Source of the DNA: Lolium rigidum
Lineage: Eukaryota; Streptophyta; Magnoliopsida; Poales; Poaceae
DNA: 64,000 nt
Direction of reading: 5' to 3'
Assembly: GCF_022539505.1 (NCBI RefSeq)
Contig: NC_061512.1
Location: 250,062,510-250,126,509 of the forward strand
Position numbers and translations under genes: made by a program. This document shows, one piece after another, positions 54,257 to 64,000 of this stretch (its first letter is position 1; each line of letters begins with the position of its first letter). The notes below the pieces were generated by a model. The model was not told the DNA's origin and did not search any database. It worked only from the letters and a program-made list of their open reading frames with translations.

Positions 54257-54264
54257 TTATAAAG
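54257..54264 (-). promoter_or_regulatory. TATA box of the antisense gene (right copy)
   Basis: On the minus strand CTTTATAAGG, about 480 bases upstream of the ATG at 53773 and outside the LTR. The left element has a TATA box in a comparable position (768-775). The region 53774-54735 has no other gene; it is the promoter and leader of the antisense gene, with the polypurine tract near 54722-54735. Confidence 0.45.
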
Positions 54265-54735
54265 AAAGAGAAATGGGCTGAAAAACCGCCGAACCGTAGC
54301 GGTTCAGCCGTGGGCCGCGACGGTTCGCCTCGCGTGTAGCCACGTGGCGTGATGATACACGCGCGGAAGAAAAGGGCCACAAGGAGGAACACACGGATCC
54401 GGATAAGTGGTTGGGATCCGCTGCGGATCAATTAATGCGCGCGCGGAAGCCGAACGGAAGTGACTACTGACACTGGCGCATCAGTCACAGTGCGCATGTC
54501 TCTGACAGGCGCGGGACCCGATATATTCTCGACTTCGCCGAGGAAGTGTTAAATGAACAAGATGCCGGAAGATAAGCAGCCGGAGAGTGCCTTGCAAAGA
54601 AAAAGGGCATGAGTTCGGGCAAAGATGCCGGAGCCGGGCAGAGCACCGGTATATTAAACCGGTATACAAGAACATGGGAACCTGGCATGGTCTGTTGGAT
54701 AGAATCCGCCAGACTATACCAGCTTCGGGGACTAA

Positions 54736-55456
54736 TGTTGGGGGATGACCCCCGGTATGCCAAAGGCATGCCAAACCGGATGGTCTTATCCATCAAGATA
54801 CCGGTTTAATATTTATACCGGAGCTCCAAGATAGGAATTTGGCTAAGTAAGCTAAGCCGGTATCCCCAAGAGGGTATGCCGGAACCGGAAGGAGAGATAC
54901 CGGAGCACCGGAAGGAAGAGCATGTCGGCTAGCTGGTCAAAGATTCCGTCAAGAGCTAAAGGACAAGGATGAGCTAAGCAAAGTAGCTTTAAACGAAGGC
55001 CTGAAGACAAAGAAGAGGATGACGGCCAAAGAAGCCGGAGGACGTCAGCCTCCCTGTTTAAAGAAGACCCCGGCGTCATCTATGATTAAAGTAGCTTTAT
55101 AAAGTATCTTTGTAAAGTAGTTTGTCTAGTCGAAGATCCCATTAGGGTTTCTTGTCCTGTACGCCACCCTCTCCCCTATATAAGGAGAGGGGGCAGCCTC
55201 TTTCATGCGTGCGTGACATTAGAGAGAGAACCCTGTAAGCTGAAACTTGTAACGTGTGGAGATCAATGAAAATGGTGATCTAGAGCGAGTTCTTCCTTGT
55301 GACTTTCTTCTTCAACCTCTGGCCTTGGCCAAGTTCTTGAGGAAACCATCCGGAAGTTCATACCGTCTAGTCACAAACCCTCCCCCGAATCCTCTAGCGT
55401 CCATTCGGCCCCAAGATAAGCCATCCTATGGCATCTGTTTGTTCCCCACGACGACA
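54736..55456 (+). repeat. 3' LTR of the Tat element
   Basis: 721 bases, TGTTGGGGGATGACC...ACGACGACA, followed by ATAAA. TATATAAGG at 55177-55185. It is uninterrupted and gives the reference for the split left LTR. Confidence 0.92.
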
Positions 55457-55559
55457 ATAAAGGACGGCCACCGGCACGACGACGACCACCACACCTAATC
55501 GACGTCGAAAAACACATGGATCACCAAAATATTTCCAACTGGGACCACATCTAGGAGAT

Positions 55560-56350
55560 GTGCCGAGCCCAATGGACTCGTTCGTCCAACGAGGAGGTCG
55601 AGATCATGGCCACATAGATGGCTCGCGTAAAGGGAAGGACCAGGTGGCCGCCTTCGAGCACGAAGGCGACGTGGCGCAGAAAGCGCTGATGGAGGTGGTC
55701 GAGGCGGCGACGCAGCAGGCGCTGGAGCAGGCGGAGCAAGCGGTGGCCAAGGAGGCCACCGCGGTGGCCTTGCGTGGAGAACGCCACGAGGCGGACATGG
55801 AGCTCTTGGGGTCAGCGGCACGCAATGCCGCCACCATATCGAAGGCAGCGACGGAGGCAGCAGCGATCGACGCAACCGCCATTGCGGAGAAGGTGGCGCG
55901 TGACAAGGCGTACTGCGCCGCCGACGATGCAGAGGAGGAGTACCGCGTGGCGGAGGCGGCGGCCTTTTGCTTGGGCCCTCCTGGGCAAGGAGGAGGAGGA
56001 GGCGTTCATGGCAGCTACGAGGGCCGCAAGATACCTCATCCGTCAGGAGCGCGAGGACGTAGTAGCGGCAATGCCGGCGAGGAAAGTGCGCGATGGTTGC
56101 GGCGGTGCGCGACGCGGTTCTAGCTACGACAGCAGAGGTGACTGCCGACGTTGCATTGATAGTGGTGGCAGCAGAGGCGGAGCGGGTTGCAGCGCCGATT
56201 GCAGACGCAGCGATTGCGGCGACGGCAACAACGAAGGAGGTGGAGCGGGCCGCGGAGGCAATGGAGGAGGAGAGGAGCGCCCATTGGGACGCTGAGATCG
56301 CCGTCTCCTTGGCTAGCCGCCGTGCCCAATGCCGTCGAGATTTCCGCTAG
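55560..56350 (+). pseudogene. Ala/Glu-rich helical protein carried by a PIF-type element, frameshifted
   Basis: The first frame (55560-56123) gives MPSPMDSFVQRGGRDHGHID, then a long Ala/Glu helix (QALEQAEQAVAKEATAVAL, AATEAAAIDATAIAEKVARD). Near 55970 the sensible composition moves to another frame (GKEEEEAFMAATRAARYLIR), and from 56093 to a third (AAVRDAVLATTAEVTADVAL, ERAAEAMEEERSAHWDAEIA) ending RRDFR at 56350. Most likely one long coiled-coil-like protein broken by two small indels. The 5' end may extend across the Tat insertion. Not recognised. Confidence 0.4.
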
Positions 56351-56771
56351 CGTCGCTCCATCGCCATGCAACGCCGCGAGGAAGCAGCCATACGGGCTGC
56401 GCGGGCGGCGCTGGACAGGGACGACGTCGGTGGCGGGGAGGCGTAGATGTGTACGACCGGTGTAGTAGCGACCGTTTATTTTCAGTTTATGCGAGCCTTT
56501 TTGCACAAATGGGTGTTGGATCCTAATGAACAATTAACTACGTTATGTGGCACTTACAAACCGGGCCCAACGGCCGATAGCCGGACATGAGGGTTGTCCG
56601 CGCAGCGTGCACTCCTACGCATCCATTCCCCAAATTTGGTGAACGGATGGGGCAGACTGGTCGGTCCGTTTGGGCCATCCCGCTGGAGCGTGCTTGACCT
56701 ATCCGCCTGTTCGCTCGGACCGAATTGGGTACGGCAGAACCCGATGGGCCGTCCCGCTAGAGATGCCCTAA

Positions 56772-57080
56772 TTTATTATCATCCCTTTTTAGATATCGCT
56801 AGCATTTAAAGTGAGCCCTCCATATTATTTTTTCTTCAAAAAAGGAATTCCTAGCCTCTGCATTAATTTATGCATACTTTTATTTAGATTTATTCAACAA
56901 TGATGAATGTGAAGTAAAATCTAAAGCCAGCACTTGACACCTACGATCCCGATAATGTGTAAACCATACCATCACGGTCTTATGCCCTGAAAACACAAAA
57001 AAACGCCCCACTAGCTATTTACCGGGTCATGACTGAGTTGCCCTATGGTGAAAGGGATCACACATCCGGTCTAGTAGACC
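56772..57080. other. Stretch with no recognised gene
   Basis: AT-rich, only short ORFs, no terminal or tandem repeats noticed. Confidence 0.5.
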
Positions 57081-57101
57081 CTTGGCAACCTCCTCGTACC
57101 C

Positions 57102-57536
57102 TTACTTTAAAGTTTCCACCGTCATCAACCACTGGTCGAAATTCAGGGCAGAGATCCACGTAGCCCTTGCCAGGCCTACTGTTGATGCCTCGATAGTGCC
57201 AGACAAATGCCCCAACCTGCGTGAGCCCATCACACTGTGTCCGTCACCGAGGCCCCACTGCACCACACCACACTCGTCGACACGGTAGACGCACACCACT
57301 CCACTAGTTGCCGCCACCATCGAGTAGCTGCGGAAAAAAAATGCCCAAAGAGGTAGAGCGACGCCAAAAGCGCCGCCATCATCCGGTCCTGGATACCCAG
57401 ATTTGGGGATTCCCCCAGAGAGAAGCACGTGTGAGCAGTCATTTTCTGTGATGGTGATTCGTTCAACAAGGTAACGACGCATAGACTCCACCATCGCCCG
57501 CCATGACCAGGGTTGAAGCACGGTTTTTACCGGCAA
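57102..57536 (-). CDS. Unidentified ORF, possibly a gene fragment
   Basis: 144 residues. The segment TENDCSHVLLSGGIPKSGYP and GVALPLWAFFFRSYSMVAAT, VVCVYRVDECGVVQWGLGDG has the composition of a real protein (Cys, Trp, Gly spread, no low complexity), ending MTVETLK. No family recognised, no neighbours to explain it, and the 5' start is unsure. It could be a captured or decayed host fragment. Confidence 0.3.
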   Translation of the reverse strand: MPVKTVLQPWSWRAMVESMRRYLVERITITENDCSHVLLSGGIPKSGYPGPDDGGAFGVALPLWAFFFRSYSMVAATSGVVCVYRVDECGVVQWGLGDGHSVMGSRRLGHLSGTIEASTVGLARATWISALNFDQWLMTVETLK

Positions 57537-57544
57537 ACGCGCCT

Positions 57545-59314
57545 CCCCAACTTGTCGTCGAGTGAATATAACACTTCATAACAAGCAACAAGTGATAGCA
57601 AGTAATATTGAGTTTATTGATACCCATTCATATGGGCATCTAGTCCTATCATAGAGATGATGAAACACATCTCACCATTACTCCATTGGAAATAGATCTT
57701 TTAACCAAGTTTATGATTAAACAGGTATTTCCTTAACAACTTTGACATGAATTGGATTTTAGTAATACTATTGAGAAAAAACGCCACTTAGAATGTACGC
57801 TAGATGAACAACAACATACATAATCTTTTTTATCCTTACTGGAGTAATCATTGGAAATGTAAAAAAAACATACTAGCATAGAGATTTTTATCACTTCCAC
57901 ATGCATAATACTGGATTACTTCGAAATAACACACATATCCCCCCTCTCTTGCTCTTGCATAAAAGTTGCCAAGTTGGATCATAACATAGCATACATGAAC
58001 AGGGTAACATATGCATATATGAGTACATCAAGCACCCCCATTTCTCAACTCACAACAAAAGTTCCATCATCAAAACATTACATAGATGATCACAATCATG
58101 TAGGCAACTCATGTGATACTAACTAGTAAAGAACGTATGGATAGATGATACAAGCTACTTCGAAAAACCCATAATCTATAGGTGAATTACTCCCTCTTCA
58201 TCATGGTGGAAGCGATGGCGATGTTGATGGAGATGGAGGAGGAACCGGGGCGACTACGGCGACACTTCCCCTCTCAATCTTTGCAGAACTTCTCTGTTTC
58301 GTGTATTTCTCTGTTAACGGTCCTGTCCTCGCAACTCCACGATGGAGACTATATCTAGCTAGATGGTTTTAGGTGAAAAATCATCGGATGGCGTTGAAAC
58401 AAAGCAAAAAAAAAAGGATGCACGAAGGCCTGATATGGGCCCCATGGCTCGACTAGGGGGTGGGATGCACCAGGGGCCTCTTCTCCTGGCCCATGCGCCT
58501 CCTCTTCCATCTACTTTGCTCATATTATGATATTTCCTGAAGAAATGATGCCCCCCAAAAAATAGAGATGTAGACCTTCTCAACAAGGTTGCAACGGAAC
58601 CAAAATTATCCCCAAGAATGGTGCTAGAATATACTTCTTGGTGGGAACAAAACTACACACGTATACCAAGTGGTGGGACTTGAAGTGTAGAGTGATGCAA
58701 CAAGGGTGATATTCCCCATAAGGGTGTCTCGAGGGTTTATATATTGGGCTCTCTGGAAAAAAGTTAAGTTCTTCCTTCAATCCTCTTGAAACAACCTGTC
58801 AAGTAACAGAAAAAGTTTTGTGTCCCCATATCCACCTAAGTGTTTGTCAGGCTCAGTAGATTATAAGTAATACAAAACTTAAATTAATAAAGCAAGCAAA
58901 CTGAACAATATATTTTGTAATTTTGAAATAATGAAGTGTTGTAAATAAAATTTCATGCAAAGTAAATACAAATGTGTTTCTTGTGGTTTGAAATGAACCG
59001 GGGTTCATTTATGGTTTCAGTTGTTCTTTCTCTTATAAGCATGGTGATGTGAGCACAACACTTAATAACAAGCAACAAAGTGATAGAAATTAATATTATG
59101 CATTTGATACACATTCATATGGGCATTGATCACCTCTTTGCATAGATCCGATGCAACAAATCTAGCGCTCCCTTGGAAAGAGATCTTATCGAACCAAGTT
59201 TAAGACTAAACATAGTGTTGCCTTAAGAACTTTGACATGAAATGGATTTAGTAATACTTTCTTGGGCAAACAAGGCCACCCAGAATGTCACTTGATGACA
59301 GTAGCATACATCAT
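57545..59314 (-). repeat. LTR-like remnants, minus strand, with a duplicated segment
   Basis: 57566-57835 and 59053-59310 are diverged direct repeats of each other (shared AACAAGCAACAA.GTGATAG, CATTCATATGGGCAT, AACTTTGACATGAA). Between them, 58180-58320 on the minus strand reads TTCCACCATGATGAAGAGGG, a phrase typical of Triticeae LTRs. No coding gene. Borders were not found. Confidence 0.5.
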
Positions 59315-59350
59315 ACTAGACCATAAATGCGCGCGTTGCCGCGCCCGTTC
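59315..59350 (-). mobile_element. Helitron-like 3' terminus, minus strand
   Basis: On the minus strand it reads CGGGCGCGGCAACGCGCGCA then TTTATGGTCTAGT, that is a GC hairpin followed by CTAGT, the 3' end pattern of Helitrons (CTRRT). It directly abuts the plus-strand Helitron-like element. Confidence 0.5.
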
Positions 59351-59760
59351 ATCTTTACTATTAAATGGGAGTTGGTCGTTTGACACTCAACGCGTTTGAT
59401 GGTCGTCATTCAGAGCATCCTGTCCGTTCAATATAATCTCACGGTCTCCATTTCGTTGGATCTAATTTTGTAGTTATCACTTAATTAGGAATGATATATT
59501 TCCTTGTAATCATGGTATAAGCAAATCTCCCTTTTTACCACTAATCGTGCAATCAATCTTTACTATTAAATGGGAGTTGGTCGTTTGACACTCAACGCGT
59601 TTGATGGTCGTCATTCAGAGCATCCTGTCCGTTCAATATAATCTCACGGTCTCCATTTCGTTGGATCTAATTTTGTAGTTATCACTTAATTAGGAATGAT
59701 ATATTTCCTTGTAATCATGGTATAAGCAAATCTCTCTTTTTACCACTAATCGTGCAATCA
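59351..59760 (+). repeat. 205-base tandem duplication of the Helitron 5' end
   Basis: 59351-59555 and 59556-59760 are almost identical (I noticed a single C/T difference near 59529/59734). Both copies begin with the TCTTTACTATTAAATGGGAG terminus. Confidence 0.9.
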
Positions 59761-62700
59761 AGTCAAACCTCTATTTAGCACTAATCATGTAATCAAGTCA
59801 AATCAAGTAAAGATCACTTGCCAGAAAGAAAATCAAGGACTAAACATGCTATGATATCAAATCTTTAGTTACCAAAACCATTCATGCATGCACGGACGGG
59901 GATGGCCATCTGCTCCACGATATTGGGGACAAAACTCTCATTTTATTTTGCCCATGCACCAACACATCTCCTAACTTCTCTCATTGAACAGATGACCCCG
60001 CGCAGGGATTAAGTGGAGCAGCGCCGGCCAGCTCTCCTCCGCCATGACTACCATGGAATCCAGCACACCTCCGCGACAGTGCATACACCAATCCCCTCGG
60101 ATCCATGCTCGCAGAGCCGATTGAGGACTCCTGGCACCGACAACAAAGACATGGAGATAAATCCTCTAGCAGCGAGTGGCGAGGACAACTGGGATAACTA
60201 CAAGAAAATAACATTACGAGGGATGCTGATGGACAGCGTCGTGCAGAGTAACAGTTGGGTACCGGCTCAGCAAAATCGTCAAGGTCTTCAAGTCCAAGGA
60301 TCAAGATGAGTTTGAAGAACACGATATATGTGTTTTATTTCTAAATTCCTCTCTTCCGGTAAATTTCATTCTCTGAAGGTCTGTTTTCTTCTCCCTCTCT
60401 GAGAAAGAGAAAAAATCCATCTCCGAATTACCAGTTCTTGACTTCCGAAGTTGAATGCTTTGTGTTCTCGGTCTGTGGATGAATGTTTGGCGCAATATCT
60501 TGGGAAAATTTGGCATACATGTGTTTTAATTGAGAAATAACGATATACTAGAGATGGTACATCCGTACATATAGGCTGTGAGGTTAGGGAGAGAAAATTT
60601 GGCATACATGTGTTTTAATTGAGAAATGATGATATACTAGAGATGGTACATCCGTACATATAGCCTGTGAGGTTAGGGACCATGAGTGAAAAAATATAGT
60701 GCTAATTTGTGCGAGAACCGTGACAATTTTGCCAATTACTTCCATGGTTAGTTGTGATAATAAAAGATATAATAGCAGAAGTGGTATTGCCATTATTCTT
60801 ATTGCTTCCATATACATTTGTTTAGATTCTAGATTCAAATAAATTAAACATTTTTTCTGCAGCCATGGAGCTGAGCGTGGCACTGCAGTGGTATGGCCGT
60901 TGCTTGAGGATGAATAGATCTGATATAGTAGAGAGAGAATCATAAGCCTTATCTTACTTGAGTCTAAAATTGTTTTTTTCTAGAAGACTACTTTCTTTAA
61001 GATATGACACATATAGATTCCAGTGTAATAAGGTGAGATCTCAAGCGCATCAATTAGCATCCTGATCAGTTGATCTCTATGCAGGAGATGCTATGACAAC
61101 AATCGTGACAAAGAACAAAATGGAGTGGATCTCCATGAAAAGTATTCGTAGGATTCTATAGAATCTATAGAAATATGAGGTAATGAAAATGTCTTGAATC
61201 ATGGTGGCGTGCACTACTATTTGTTATTTCTTGAACAAGCATCTCAGCGTGTGTCGGCGCGTGTCTTCAGTATTATAAATGGAGTGTAAAAGATATATGT
61301 GTGGAACGTTCATCATCACAAGATGTGGGGAGCAATTCATGGACTCATGTTGACCACGGAGAAGAAGGGGAGTTGTCATGTAAAAAAGCAAGAGAAGGGA
61401 AAGAGAGGGCAAACCGGCAAGGTGATTAGCTTGGGGCTCATGAGGACGCGAATGCAAAAGTTCGCGACAGTGACCGGCAGCAGTGACAATGACATATGAG
61501 AGACATCCGATTGGTAACGAGCGCCCCGACAAATGCAAATAATATTATGTCGGGCATTTGCAAATGCAGGTAATATTATCTCGCCCCTAGATATAACCTT
61601 GAATCCATATATACGTATATACTGATTTGGTGCATGGTAGTCATCACTGATGTCGAGCAAAGTTTTGTTAGTTTAAATATGTTTGTGTTTCCAGTTTATT
61701 GATTCAAATATAAATCGGTAATAACACTATTTTCAAATCTGGTCATTACTTCCCAGGATTAGAAGACATACAGTTACTCCGTTGCTGAATTATTATGAAC
61801 TGAATTGTGAAGCATAGAAAAGCACAATTACTAACTAAGATGTCTGCTTCGCATTATCACTCGCAATATGATCCGGTCTTAGAACTGTGGAAAATTCCAT
61901 GTAATTACTTCCATCTTTCAATCAAAAAGAGGTGCTAATAGTAACATGGCATAACGTAGCTTCTTGAAAATAAAGTGAAGACGAATGGAGCGTTGCAATC
62001 AGTCTGCATGATATTCTTAATGTGGATTAGAAGTATATGTGTACCAATGAAACCGATGTGCATGTTTGTATGGAGAGGCAAGTTTTTTGAGGTGCAGGTG
62101 CGTGAAGACACAATCGAATCATCACCGCTCCTACTAAGTGTAGCAAGAGCCTACAGTGCGGGAGCGCATGCATGTATCAGTTGCATATTATGATCAAAGT
62201 ATATATTATTATTACTTTAGAAAGATTATACAACGTGAATTTTAAGTGCATTATATTTTCATTTGTGGTCGGTTTGGATGTTGATATTTTTTTTGCCCAC
62301 GTAGATGTTGGTATTCCAGAAAATTCCAAAAATGTGAATATCTCTAAAAATAAACCCAAATGGTTTACACTGTTTTCAATAATAAAGATAATAATGAGCC
62401 ATTTATCTAAAAAAAGTATCCCATTATTTTACCTTTTTACATTATATATTATGCTATCTTGGAATGGTAAAGAAGTGGTTCATGCACAGAGGATATTCTT
62501 CGTTGCACTTTTTAGAATTTTTTATTTAATTTTCCACGTTAATTAAACATGCTAATGACAAGTATTGTTGTGCAAGATGTTTTGGAGCCAAGGAATAATT
62601 TTTTGATACATGTACCCAAGTACCATAAAATTAAACGATGGTGAAATTATTTAAACTTATACGAACACTATCTAAGAAGCATCAAGGAGTAGATTTTTAA

Positions 62701-62872
62701 TATAAAATAATTAGTTGAGTACTTATTTCACATTTAAACAATGCCAACTATATTGTTTGTCAAAATATACTTCAGACGAGATATAATCTTATGAGTTTTT
62801 AGAATATATATCTATTGGGTTGTTGTGAGAGAAAAATAGGAGCCGTAGCAACGCACGGGCATTCAACTAGTA
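59352..62872 (+). mobile_element. Helitron-like element, non-autonomous
   Basis: 5' end TCTTTACTATTAAATGGGAG fits the plant Helitron start (TC, TCTxTAyTA) and follows an A. The 3' end has a GC hairpin (GCCGTAGCAACGCACGGGC, 62843-62861) and CTAGT at 62868-62872. The base after it is A rather than the usual T, so the host site is not perfect. No Rep/helicase gene. The interior (59763-62840) is AT-rich with no convincing gene; short ORFs such as 60013-60309 are not recognised. Confidence 0.6.
60505..60682 (+). repeat. 89-base tandem duplication
   Basis: AAAATTTGGCATACATGTGT begins at 60505 and again at 60594; the two 89-base units differ at a few bases. Within the Helitron-like element. Confidence 0.85.
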
Positions 62873-64000
62873 TTGAGAAAATAGCAATATAGATATCTAG
62901 AAATTCATGATGGTCAAAATAATGGATTAAGGATTTAAGAGGCACACAAGGACAAATTGATGGAATGGTTTAGCAACAGGACACGTTCATTTTTCTGTCA
63001 AGGTGAAGTAAGAAAAATGATGAACAACATCTGCAATTTCAATATAAATAAACAAGTTACATAGGGCCCACAAGTTTTCAAAACTATTGCAATCATAAAT
63101 TCATCATAATTATTTACTCAAGCATGTATCCTCTTCGGCTTGATCTTTCCTTTGCTTCGATCGCCAACTTGTATATCGCTTGCTTTCCATATTCCACTTT
63201 GACTTTATTTAGTATTGGCTTAAGGCTGTTGGTTCAACCGACTATAAGAAGTTCAAGAAGGGGTCCCGGCTAGGCTAGAGAGCATTGCATAGATGTGTTG
63301 TGAATGTTTCTTAGTTTGTCCCAATGCCTAACAAGGGAAGCCAACTGAAACAATCTACAATCTATATGGGTATAATCTTTGAGAAACTTGGGGTAACATC
63401 AAATATATATATATATATATATTGATACAGATACAACAAGCCACTATCTGCATCAACATCCGCATAAGGCTCTCTAGCCTGGTAATCGTCTAACATAAAT
63501 CCATGCAGTCCAGATGATGCAAGAAGCTGAAATCAACAACTCCAATTCTAAGTGGATTTTATAATAGAACGTAGAACTGAAAAGACTGTAGAATTTTGTG
63601 AGCAATTGCATGCCCCTGGAGGGGCCCTGACTTGGGTGACCTAGGTAGAGAGGGAACCACCTAGGCTCTTTCACAGCGATTTTGCATTCCACGCCGTTGG
63701 ATCTCGTGTACGTACCGTACAGATCTTTGTGGCACACTGAAACGTCGCTGCAACCAGTTCGATCGTCGATTCGCGTCAAAGGGCCGGCCAAACGTTATAG
63801 AGGGCCGCTACTCCGCAGGCCGAGTGAGGCGTCTTCTTATTAATCGGGCCAAGTGAGTACCTCTAAACGGGCTGCAGCCACAGAAAGCCCATCTAGAGTC
63901 GATTGGAGTAAGTATGGGTCAACGACCAATGCAGCCTACGAGAGATGCCTGTCCGCCTCCTTCCCCTTCACTGCGTCAATGTCAGCCAGCCTAGGGCGAA
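62873..64000. other. Right end of the window, no gene recognised
   Basis: Short ORFs only, including a 105-residue minus-strand frame at 63474-63791 without recognisable motifs. An AT dinucleotide run lies at 63403-63422. The last 200 bases are less AT-rich and could be upstream sequence of a gene beyond the window. Confidence 0.4.
63403..63422. repeat. (AT)n microsatellite
   Basis: Ten AT units in a row in an AT-rich surrounding; nothing else attached. Confidence 0.9.

Larger units (their letters stand above)
37585..55456 (+). mobile_element. Tat-type Gypsy retrotransposon with antisense gene, itself host to a CRM-like element
   Basis: LTRs TGTTGGGGG(G)ATGACCCCC...CACGACGACA, flanked by ATAAA (37580-37584, 55457-55461). 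The left LTR is interrupted by the CRM-like element. Order: LTR, primer-binding site, leader/gag, scaffold gap, RNase H, integrase, spacer, antisense gene on the minus strand, polypurine tract, LTR. An antisense ORF between pol and 3' LTR is the hallmark of the Tat lineage. Frame breaks in pol. Protease and RT lie in the gap or are missing. Confidence 0.9.
37368..56768 (+). mobile_element. PIF/Harbinger-type carrier element, split by nested retrotransposons
   Basis: Left end GAGCATCTCCATCGGGTCCA (37368) after CAA; right end reverse complement GGGCATCTCTAGCGGGACGG, with CATCGGGTTC just inside, before TAA (56769-56771). Without the Tat insertion (37585-55456 and one ATAAA) the element is about 1.5 kb, like the other carriers. 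It carries an Ala-rich ORF. End repeats and flanks are imperfect, so the exact borders are uncertain. Confidence 0.55.

Noticed and set aside
63474..63791. 105-residue minus-strand ORF at the right end
   Set aside because: No motif or composition signal; low similarity to any known protein by eye; length is within chance expectation.

Overview
The window reads as nuclear DNA of a large-genome grass of the tribe Triticeae (wheat, barley, rye or Aegilops type). The support is an intact monocot CBF/DREB1 gene with a decayed CBF paralogue, nested Gypsy LTR retrotransposons, LINEs, CACTA, Stowaway and PIF/Harbinger DNA elements, a Helitron, and two 100-N scaffold gaps (4140-4239, 46784-46883). I see no rRNA or tRNA gene, CRISPR array or bacterial-type operon. 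Species and chromosome cannot be told from the sequence. A CBF cluster such as Frost resistance-2 on group 5 is an inference.

Layout. 1-4139: the 3' end of a minus-strand Tat-type Gypsy element whose antisense gene runs on the plus strand in at least six coding exons. 4240-8848: an LTR-like piece, then the 3' noncoding region and 3' LTR of an Athila-like Gypsy element. 8849-12761: a train of PIF/Harbinger-type elements, one carrying a complete B3-domain gene with its own TATA box, plus a transposase relic, a Stowaway MITE and a second MITE. 12765-16845: a minus-strand CBF pseudogene cut by a CACTA element, carrying a nonsense codon and with its TATA box split by a PIF/Harbinger element. 17375-21827: LINE remains. 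21974-34229: a 5'-truncated minus-strand LINE cut by a 10.2-kb Athila-like element (22312-32544, target duplication CGGTG). 34303-35576: another PIF-like carrier. 36148-36843: the intact CBF gene. 37368-56768: a PIF-like carrier holding a Tat Gypsy element (37585-55456, target duplication ATAAA), whose left LTR is itself cut by a CRM-like chromovirus (38280-46035, target duplication TCCTA). 57102-64000: an unidentified ORF, LTR remnants, a Helitron-like element with a doubled 5' end, and sequence with no recognised gene.

The only convincing host gene is the intact CBF at 36148-36843. The 13.6-15.7 kb copy is its paralogue: promoter and 3' flank still align between the two. Everything else is mobile DNA or DNA carried by it. 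The most interesting themes are PIF/Harbinger-type elements that each carry a different GC-rich ORF, some with a promoter, and that sit end to end or in a TATA box; the spliced, promoter-bearing antisense gene of two Tat elements; and small repair or retrotransposition scars next to the CBF pseudogene.
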